A DNA stretch of 10,387 nt from Bryobacteraceae bacterium (GTDB lineage Bacteria; Acidobacteriota; Terriglobia; Bryobacterales; Bryobacteraceae): assembly GCA_014379815.1 (NCBI GenBank), contig JACMLA010000778.1:1-10387 (forward strand), in the 5' to 3' direction. The notes under the pieces were generated by a model. That model saw only the letters and a list, made by a program, of their open reading frames with translations. It made no database searches and was not told where the DNA came from. Of this stretch, positions 1-4,820 are shown in pieces; position 1 is the stretch's first letter; every line of letters starts with the position of its first letter. A program made the position numbers and the translations under genes.

Positions 1-109
1 CCACGCGGTCCTGGACAATGACAGCACCAACGGCAGGATTTGGGCTGGTTTGCCCCGCGCCTTTCGCTGCTTCGGAAAGCGCCTCACGCATGTAGGCAGA
101 CAGCGTCAC
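1..109 (-). CDS. ribD: RibD N-terminus (riboflavin biosynthesis deaminase/reductase), partial
   Basis: Only the first 36 codons lie in the window; the gene continues past base 1. The visible peptide holds YMREAL followed by TSPNPAVGAVIV, the hallmark start of the RibD deaminase domain (E. coli RibD has YYMARAL and HPNPNVGCVIV at the same places). RibD deaminates the pyrimidine made from GTP and, through a C-terminal reductase domain not visible here, reduces its ribosyl side chain in riboflavin synthesis in the cytoplasm. I chose the GTG at 109-107 because it overlaps the ftsY stop as GTGA and keeps the conserved tyrosine before Met-Arg; the ATG at 91-89 is a shorter alternative that would lose that tyrosine. 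No ribosome binding site is visible, which suits translational coupling to ftsY. The zinc-binding HAE and PCxxxG motifs lie outside the window, so another cytidine-deaminase-like enzyme is not fully excluded. Confidence 0.8.
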   Translation of the reverse strand, partial: MTLSAYMREALSEAAKGAGQTSPNPAVGAVIVQDRV

Positions 110-1056
110 GGAAACAAAGACGCGATGAACGTTTCAGGCTTGAACGGCAGCAGATCGTCAACCTTTTCACCTACTCCCACGAATCGGATCGGCAGCCCAA
201 GTTCCCGCGTGATCGCGACGACCACACCGCCCTTTGCGGTCCCGTCCAGTTTGGTGAGCACGATTCCGGTGACGCCACTGCTTTCCGTAAATCGCCGCGC
301 TTGCTCCAGTCCATTCTGACCAGTTGTCGCATCCAGCACCAGCAAGACTTCATGAGGAGCTTCCGGAATTACCTTGCGTGCCGTCCGCTTCATCTTTTCC
401 AGTTCCGCCATCAGATTGTCTTTGGTGTGCAAACGTCCCGCCGTGTCGACGATCACGTAGTCAATGCCACGGGATTTTGCCGCCTGCAGTGCATCGTAGA
501 CGACGCTGCTCGGGTCCGATCCCTGCTGCTGCCGAATCACGTCCGTACTCGTCCTCTGTCCCCAGACTTCCAGTTGCTCTATCGCGGCAGCGCGGAAGGT
601 GTCGGCGGCCGCGAGCAGTACGGATCGGCCTTCCCCTTTGTAACGTTGCGCCAGCTTCCCGATCGTGGTGGTCTTCCCTGCTCCATTCACGCCGACCACC
701 ATGACCACAGCAGGTGGTACATCGACATGCGGCATCGGTCGCTCGGCAGCCTGGAGCACTTCCAGCAAGTGTTCCCGAATCAGATTTTTGAGCTCACCGG
801 AGTCGTTGATCAGCTTGCGATCCACCCGCATCCGAATCTGATCCAGAATCTCAGTGGCGGTACGCACGCCGATATCGGCGGTGATCAGAGTGTATTCCAG
901 TTCGTCCAGAAGGTCCGCGTCAATCTGCTTTTTTCCGCTGACCGCCTCTTCCAGACGCTCTGTCAGGCCAGACCTGGTCTTCTCAATACCCTCTTTCAGC
1001 CGGTCTAGTAACGACGGTTCTTCGGGAACGGAGCCGAACAGGGTCTGGATTGCCAT
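106..1056 (-). CDS. ftsY: Signal recognition particle receptor FtsY
   Basis: FtsY is the SRP receptor GTPase. It docks ribosome-SRP complexes at the inner membrane and, with Ffh, hands nascent membrane proteins to SecYEG. The 316-residue protein has an N-terminal helical N domain (about residues 15-100) and the NG GTPase: P-loop GVNGAGKTT (122-130), the SRP-specific insertion box AADTFRAAA (150-158), DTAGR (204-208), TKLD (268-271) and GVGE (294-297). It lacks the long acidic A domain of E. coli FtsY (497 residues) and is the usual short form, so membrane contact would rest on the N-terminal helix. The ATG at 1056 begins about 13 residues before the first N-domain helix and has no good Shine-Dalgarno sequence; a -10-like TAGAAT sits on the minus strand at 1081-1076. 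The stop overlaps the ribD GTG. The gene is divergent from the DUF2383 gene, separated by 96 bp that must hold both promoters. Confidence 0.97.
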   Translation of the reverse strand: MAIQTLFGSVPEEPSLLDRLKEGIEKTRSGLTERLEEAVSGKKQIDADLLDELEYTLITADIGVRTATEILDQIRMRVDRKLINDSGELKNLIREHLLEVLQAAERPMPHVDVPPAVVMVVGVNGAGKTTTIGKLAQRYKGEGRSVLLAAADTFRAAAIEQLEVWGQRTSTDVIRQQQGSDPSSVVYDALQAAKSRGIDYVIVDTAGRLHTKDNLMAELEKMKRTARKVIPEAPHEVLLVLDATTGQNGLEQARRFTESSGVTGIVLTKLDGTAKGGVVVAITRELGLPIRFVGVGEKVDDLLPFKPETFIASLFP

Positions 1057-1152
1057 GGATGGGGGAGTTATCCCGATTCTACCAGGGGTCTACCGTGACA
1101 AGAGAAACAGAACGGTTCCAAACAACCTCCGAACATTCAGAGGCAAAACAAT

Positions 1153-1608
1153 ATGGCAACCAGCACTGACGAATTTATCGGCACGTTGAATGATCTGATC
1201 GAGACCTGCAAAGACGGCGAGCAGGGTTACCGGGACGGCGCCGAGGGTATGACCGATCCCCAGATCAGCGAATTGTTCCTGAAGTATGCTCAGCAGCGCG
1301 CCGAGTATGCAAGAGAACTGCAATCTCACGTCTCCAAGCTTGGCAAGATGCCGGAGACCAGCGGCAGCGCAGCTGGTGCCATACATCGGGGATGGTTGAA
1401 CATCAAGGCTGCGGTTACCGGTAAGGACACCAAGTCCGTGGTGGACGAAGCGGAACGCGGCGAGGACATCGCGGTAGATACCTATCAGAAGGCCCTTGCC
1501 AAAGATCTGCCGAGCGACCTCAAAGCTGTCGTCGAACGCCAGTATATTGGCGTCCAGGAAGCTCACGACAAGGTCCGAACCCTGAAGCACAGCATGCACA
1601 AATCGTAG
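1153..1608 (+). CDS. DUF2383 / PA2169-family four-helix-bundle protein
   Basis: This 151-residue, mostly helical protein resembles the DUF2383 (PA2169) family, a ferritin-like four-helix bundle of unknown biochemical role often found in stress-response settings. Seen in the sequence: predicted helices at about 4-24, 36-62, 93-116 and 121-147; the family-typical HRGW (78-81) followed by NIKAAVTGKD between helices 2 and 3; and acidic or histidine residues suited to a ferritin-like metal site (for example E51, E101, E104, H138). Whether metal is bound cannot be told from sequence. There is no signal peptide or membrane segment, so it is probably cytoplasmic. The ATG at 1153 follows AGAGG (1139-1143) by nine bases, a good ribosome binding site. 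A strong terminator at 1628-1670 ends what looks like a single-gene transcript. The family call rests on recalled motifs. Confidence 0.88.
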   Translation: MATSTDEFIGTLNDLIETCKDGEQGYRDGAEGMTDPQISELFLKYAQQRAEYARELQSHVSKLGKMPETSGSAAGAIHRGWLNIKAAVTGKDTKSVVDEAERGEDIAVDTYQKALAKDLPSDLKAVVERQYIGVQEAHDKVRTLKHSMHKS

Positions 1609-1627
1609 TCAATTCGCTTCTTTCCAG

Positions 1628-1670
1628 GCCCGGGATCCCCGTAAGCATGCGGGATTCCGGGCTTTTGCTT
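1628..1670 (+). terminator. Rho-independent terminator of the DUF2383 gene
   Basis: A 12-bp stem pairs 1628-1639 with 1651-1662 (GCCCGGGATCCC against GGGATTCCGGGC, one G-U pair), with an 11-base loop, followed directly by TTTTGCTTT. It starts 19 bases after the DUF2383 stop and ends 43 bases before the next gene, so it should separate the two transcripts. Confidence 0.88.
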
Positions 1671-1695
1671 TATCTCCGTCACAACCGGCGAACGT

Positions 1696-1701
1696 TACAA
1701 T
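1696..1701 (+). promoter_or_regulatory. Candidate -10 element of the PEGA kinase gene
   Basis: TACAAT (five of six matches to TATAAT) ends 12 bases before the kinase ATG at 1714. No convincing -35 is seen at the usual spacing. The gene needs a promoter between the terminator (end about 1670) and 1714, and this is the best hexamer there. Transcription from it would start about six bases before the ATG, giving an almost leaderless message, which fits the lack of a Shine-Dalgarno sequence. Unproven. Confidence 0.3.
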
Positions 1702-1713
1702 GATTTCGCGATC

Positions 1714-3417
1714 ATGGAAGCGATTGGGCGATACCGCATTCTCGGCGAGCTCGGCAGGGGCGCCATGGGTGTCGTGTATCGTGCTCAGGACACCACGATA
1801 GGCCGGGAAGTCGCGATCAAAACCATACGACTGAGTGAATTCACCGACGACGCGGAACGCCAGCGATTGCGGGACAGACTGTTTCGGGAAGCGCAGTCGG
1901 CCGGTCTTCTTTCCCACCCCGGAATAGTCACCATCTACGACGTTGCGGAAGAGGGCGACATTGCCTACATCGCGATGGAGTGCGTGGACGGCCCGACTCT
2001 GGACCGGCTCATCACAACCGATCCGCCCGACGGTGCGCTGGTTCTTTCCCTCCTCAGCCAAACCGCAGCGGCGCTGGATTTCGCACACAAGCGGGGCATC
2101 GTACATCGCGACATCAAACCGGCAAACATCATGATTCATGAGGGCCGGAACGCGAAGATCACGGACTTCGGCGTGGCGCGGCTGCAATCGCTGCAGATGA
2201 CCCAGGCTGGTTCGCTGGTAGGCACGCCGAACTACATGTCGCCGGAGCAGATCCAGGGTCATGCCGTGGATGGGCGCTCCGATCAGTTCTCTCTTGCCGT
2301 GATCGCGTATGAGTTGCTGACTGGTGAGAAACCCTTCGCCGCCGAGTCCATTGCCGCACTCGCTTACCGGATCGCACGGGAGAAACCAGAGGACGTGCAC
2401 CAGCTAAATCCCACTGTGGACTGGCCAGTGAATACCGTGCTGCAACGTGGACTCGCCAAGGCTCCCGCTGACCGCTATCCCACATGCTCTGACTTCGCGT
2501 TTGCTCTCGAGAACGCTTGCCGCAGTTGCCGGAGATGGCGGCCTCTGCCTCCCGGAGCTTCGCAACAAATGGCGACCGTAGCTGGCACGCCCGCACCAAA
2601 ACTTGTTCCGCCGGCTCGAGTGACTCAGCCGGACCTCCGCGACGCGACCCCTGCACCCGGTTCTGAGGCGGCTCCGACTCCCGCGCCCCGATTTCTGCGA
2701 GTACTGCGCCTGTTGACGGCATTGATGCTTGCTGTGGGTCTGGCTGCCGCACTCGTGATCACCGGGCTCCGTTATCTTGATGAGCGCCGCGACGCCGCGG
2801 TGACTGCGGCGGTATCACCCGGATCCGGTACGGAGGATCCTGGTGCGACTGGTGCACCTAAGCCAAGCGCTATGCCGCAGGCGGAGCTTCCGGGCGACAA
2901 TACGACGGGACCAACACTGGAGCCGCAGCCTGACGAGCCTACTTCTGCAGTAACTACACCGCCCGCTCCCGGCAGCCCGCCAGAACCGGACGAAACAGCT
3001 ACGCCGGGCACCCGCCTTGTGACAAATCCACCCGGTGCGTTGCTGGTCGTCGACGGCAGTTCCGACCTGTCCTGCCAGGCTCCCTGCACTCTTGCTCTCT
3101 CCAAAGGCAGACACACTCTGGCGGCAACACTGGATGGTTATCGCCGAACCTTGCGCATTCTGGAGATTCCGAAGGAAGATGAGATCTTCCTCAACCTCGA
3201 TCGAAGCAGCGGAACCGTAATGATCCGCTCCGAGCCTCCCGGTGCCGCGATCTTCATCAACGGCGATGCTCGCTCCGAACGGACTCCTGCGATGCTCACG
3301 CTGCCGGTTGGCCGGTACACGCTGGATCTGGTGTGGGAAGGCCGCCGGGAGTCTCAGGATGTCCAGGTAAAGGACGCGGCAATTACGAATGTGGCAATTG
3401 CGTTCCCAGCGCGTTGA
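1714..3417 (+). CDS. Transmembrane Ser/Thr protein kinase with two C-terminal PEGA domains
   Basis: This is a 567-residue Hanks-type kinase that would phosphorylate serine or threonine in cytoplasmic targets. The kinase domain (about 7-270) is complete: glycine loop GRGAMGVVY (14-22), ATP-anchoring lysine in VAIK (K36), helix-C glutamate E59, catalytic HRDIKPAN (D133, N138), metal-binding DFG (D151) and activation-segment end GTPNYMSPEQ (169-178). A Pro/Ala-rich juxtamembrane stretch leads to one membrane segment (about 331-354). Next come an acidic Pro/Thr/Gly-rich linker (about 360-430) and two PEGA-like repeats (about 433-478 and 500-545), each with xPPGAxxxxDG or xPPGAxxFING and a GRHTL or GRYTL turn. 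The first repeat has a Cys pair (SCQAPC) that could form a disulfide outside the membrane. PEGA domains are extracytoplasmic beta-rich modules thought to bind cell-envelope structures, so this is probably an envelope sensor. Its substrate is unknown. Confidence 0.93.
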   Translation: MEAIGRYRILGELGRGAMGVVYRAQDTTIGREVAIKTIRLSEFTDDAERQRLRDRLFREAQSAGLLSHPGIVTIYDVAEEGDIAYIAMECVDGPTLDRLITTDPPDGALVLSLLSQTAAALDFAHKRGIVHRDIKPANIMIHEGRNAKITDFGVARLQSLQMTQAGSLVGTPNYMSPEQIQGHAVDGRSDQFSLAVIAYELLTGEKPFAAESIAALAYRIAREKPEDVHQLNPTVDWPVNTVLQRGLAKAPADRYPTCSDFAFALENACRSCRRWRPLPPGASQQMATVAGTPAPKLVPPARVTQPDLRDATPAPGSEAAPTPAPRFLRVLRLLTALMLAVGLAAALVITGLRYLDERRDAAVTAAVSPGSGTEDPGATGAPKPSAMPQAELPGDNTTGPTLEPQPDEPTSAVTTPPAPGSPPEPDETATPGTRLVTNPPGALLVVDGSSDLSCQAPCTLALSKGRHTLAATLDGYRRTLRILEIPKEDEIFLNLDRSSGTVMIRSEPPGAAIFINGDARSERTPAMLTLPVGRYTLDLVWEGRRESQDVQVKDAAITNVAIAFPAR

Positions 3418-3432
3418 AGTTCACCGTGCAAA

Positions 3433-3483
3433 ACACGAAACCTGTGTGACTCGTAAAAATAGTGCTAACTTTTCACACTGTGT
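3433..3483 (+). promoter_or_regulatory. Paired ACAC/GTGT inverted repeats upstream of the 65-residue gene, possible operator
   Basis: The 88-bp gap before the small gene holds two ACAC...GTGT inverted repeats: one at 3433-3447 with a seven-base centre, and one at 3475-3483 with a single-base centre. In addition GTGTGA (3444-3449) is mirrored by TCACAC (3473-3478) across 23 bases. A -10-like TATAAG lies just downstream at 3489-3494, so a regulator bound here could control it. The elements are short and could be chance; the half-site spacing does not fit CRP/FNR. Confidence 0.25.
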
Positions 3484-3505
3484 CTGCGTATAAGCTTTCG
3501 ACGGA

Positions 3506-3703
3506 ATGAAAGAGCAGCAGCCAGCGGACAAGAGGGAATCGGATGATGCAAAGCTGGACAAACGTTCCCTGCACCCGTCCTGGCGCGCTTTCATGGAGTT
3601 TTGCGCAGAGTTGCGGCACGGTGATATTGAGCGTTTAACAATCCAGGACGGTCTGCCCGTGCTGGCCGAACGTACGAAACAGAAGATCAAGTTCACAGCC
3701 TGA
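3506..3703 (+). CDS. Small hypothetical protein (65 residues)
   Basis: I do not recognise a named family with certainty. The N-terminal 20 residues are highly charged and probably disordered. The rest, from LHPSWRAFMEFCAELRHGDI to IERLTIQDGLPVLAE and a basic end (KQKIKF), looks like a compact fold with a helix holding Trp, Phe and Cys, then a second element with the striking IQDGLP turn. It has no signal peptide or membrane segment. Codon use is like the neighbours. The ATG at 3506 is the only usable in-frame start: a stop lies 15 bases upstream and the next in-frame Met is residue 30. No strong Shine-Dalgarno sequence is seen; GACGGA abuts the ATG. A very strong terminator follows 21 bases after the stop. 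A short coding stretch with its own gap and terminator supports a real gene. Function unknown; a small nucleic-acid- or protein-binding partner is conceivable. Confidence 0.7.
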   Translation: MKEQQPADKRESDDAKLDKRSLHPSWRAFMEFCAELRHGDIERLTIQDGLPVLAERTKQKIKFTA

Positions 3704-3720
3704 CGCGCTGACCGGATAAC
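3692..3720 (+). promoter_or_regulatory. Candidate promoter for the TPR gene
   Basis: TTCACA (3692-3697, five of six to TTGACA) and GATAAC (3715-3720, four of six to TATAAT) are 17 bases apart. The -35 overlaps the last codons of the 65-residue gene. Transcription would start near 3727, at the foot of the hairpin at 3725-3771, so that hairpin would form the 5' end of the TPR message. Weak -10; tentative. Confidence 0.25.
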
Positions 3721-3724
3721 CCGG

Positions 3725-3776
3725 AGGCCGCACGAACATACGTAAGAAATATACGTGTGTTCGTGCGGCCTTTTTC
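3725..3776 (+). terminator. Long-stem Rho-independent terminator after the 65-residue gene
   Basis: Bases 3725-3744 pair with 3752-3771 over 20 bp with a single wobble (T3739 opposite G3757) and a seven-base AGAAATA loop, followed by more T residues and CGTTTC. It begins 21 bases after the stop of the small gene. Because the TPR gene starts at 3798, the same hairpin lies in or against that gene's leader and might act as an attenuator or a 5' stabilising structure as well as a terminator. Confidence 0.9.
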
Positions 3777-3797
3777 GTTTCTTTTGGAGCTAATTCG

Positions 3798-4820
3798 ATG
3801 AAATTATACTTTAGCCTCACAGCTTTCTTCGTGATTCTATCCGCCGGCGATTTGGATGGCCTTTCTGAAGCGGTACTGGAAGCTATCTCCCGATCCACGA
3901 CCTTGCAGAAATCAGACGATTTCTATGGAGCCGAACAAGCACTGAAAACGGCACTCAGGCGGTCGCAGGCTTCCCCGATGGAACGCTCCATACTCCAAAA
4001 CGAACTGGCACTGGTACTGCAGCTTCGGGATAACTTTCTGGACGCGGAGCGACATTTCACACGCGCGTTTGAGAGCGCTGCCGGGCAGCCGGACGCAGAG
4101 ACCTGGAGAAGACGGATTCGGCTGAATCTCGCTGCCCTGTATGTGGAAACACACCGTCCCGAGAAGACCAGGTTACAGCTGGAACAACTCGATCCAGTGG
4201 CTCTGGAACCTCCCGACATCGATCAGTACCGGAGCCTTCAGGCATCTCTTGCCGTGATGGATGGCGACCTGGCGCGTGGAAAGCGCCTACACCTCGAAAA
4301 CTTACACGCTATGAAGGCTCGCGCCACCTCCAGCCGCTACCGTGTGGATATCGCAACCACCCAGAACAACATTGGTGCGATCGCCGTCCGACAGTCCGAT
4401 TGGCCAGAAGCTGCAAGATGGCTCGCGCAGGCCGCGGACGGATTCCGAAGCGAGGTTGGCCCGAACGCTCCGTCCCTCATGAAGACTCTCGCTAATCTGG
4501 GGACCGCACACATGAAGAACCGTGATTTCCAGAGCGCAAAGTCGTCACTGGGTGAAGCTTGCGAGATCGCCCGGGTTAGCCTTGGCCGAACGCATCCTCT
4601 GACTATCGCCTTCTCTGAGCGCTACGCCGATATACTGTCGCGAACAGGGCAGTCTGCGATGGCGAAAGCGTTGAAGCGCGAGGTTAGGGAGGCACGTGCC
4701 ACACTCGCCCGAACGGCAACGGTCGACGTCTCAGAGTTAAGTGCTTTCAGGCCTTCTGCTCCTGCGGACAAGACTGGGATTTCCAGAACGCGTAAATTAC
4801 CAGAACTACAAGGGCGATAA
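3798..4820 (+). CDS. Exported tetratricopeptide-repeat protein
   Basis: The 340-residue protein begins with a basic residue and a hydrophobic stretch (about 4-16, FSLTAFFVILSA), consistent with a Sec signal peptide possibly cleaved near residues 16-18, or with a short N-terminal anchor. The rest is helical with TPR-like pairs at about 63-96, 106-133, 186-219, 228-261 and 266-300. The repeat at 186-219 (NNIGAIAVRQSDWPEAARWLAQAADGF) and the one at 228-261 (LANLGTAHMKNRDFQSAKSSLGEA) are clearest and resemble the TPR_12 type. TPR folds are protein-binding scaffolds, so an envelope adaptor role is likely, but the partner is unknown. GGAG at 3786-3789 is eight bases from the ATG, a good ribosome binding site. 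The last 24 residues are Arg/Lys/Pro-rich and are encoded where the gene overlaps the convergent kinase by 74 bp, so they may be a late extension. Confidence 0.82.
   Translation: MKLYFSLTAFFVILSAGDLDGLSEAVLEAISRSTTLQKSDDFYGAEQALKTALRRSQASPMERSILQNELALVLQLRDNFLDAERHFTRAFESAAGQPDAETWRRRIRLNLAALYVETHRPEKTRLQLEQLDPVALEPPDIDQYRSLQASLAVMDGDLARGKRLHLENLHAMKARATSSRYRVDIATTQNNIGAIAVRQSDWPEAARWLAQAADGFRSEVGPNAPSLMKTLANLGTAHMKNRDFQSAKSSLGEACEIARVSLGRTHPLTIAFSERYADILSRTGQSAMAKALKREVREARATLARTATVDVSELSAFRPSAPADKTGISRTRKLPELQGR

Noticed and set aside
40..1008. A 322-codon plus-strand open frame opposite ftsY
   Set aside because: ftsY is unmistakable on the other strand; the plus product is rich in Arg, His and Gln with no recognisable domain.
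1096..1119. Minus-strand GGAACC...GTCA resembling an extracytoplasmic-function sigma promoter for ftsY
   Set aside because: The 14-base spacing is shorter than typical, and ftsY is normally a housekeeping gene; two short matches are easily found by chance.
1609..2400. A 263-codon minus-strand open frame opposite the PEGA kinase domain
   Set aside because: The kinase catalytic motifs are on the plus strand; the antisense product has no domain or plausible ribosome site.
3444..3478. TGTGA...TCACA as a CRP/FNR-type site
   Set aside because: The half-sites are 23 bases apart instead of six; the spacing does not fit that family.
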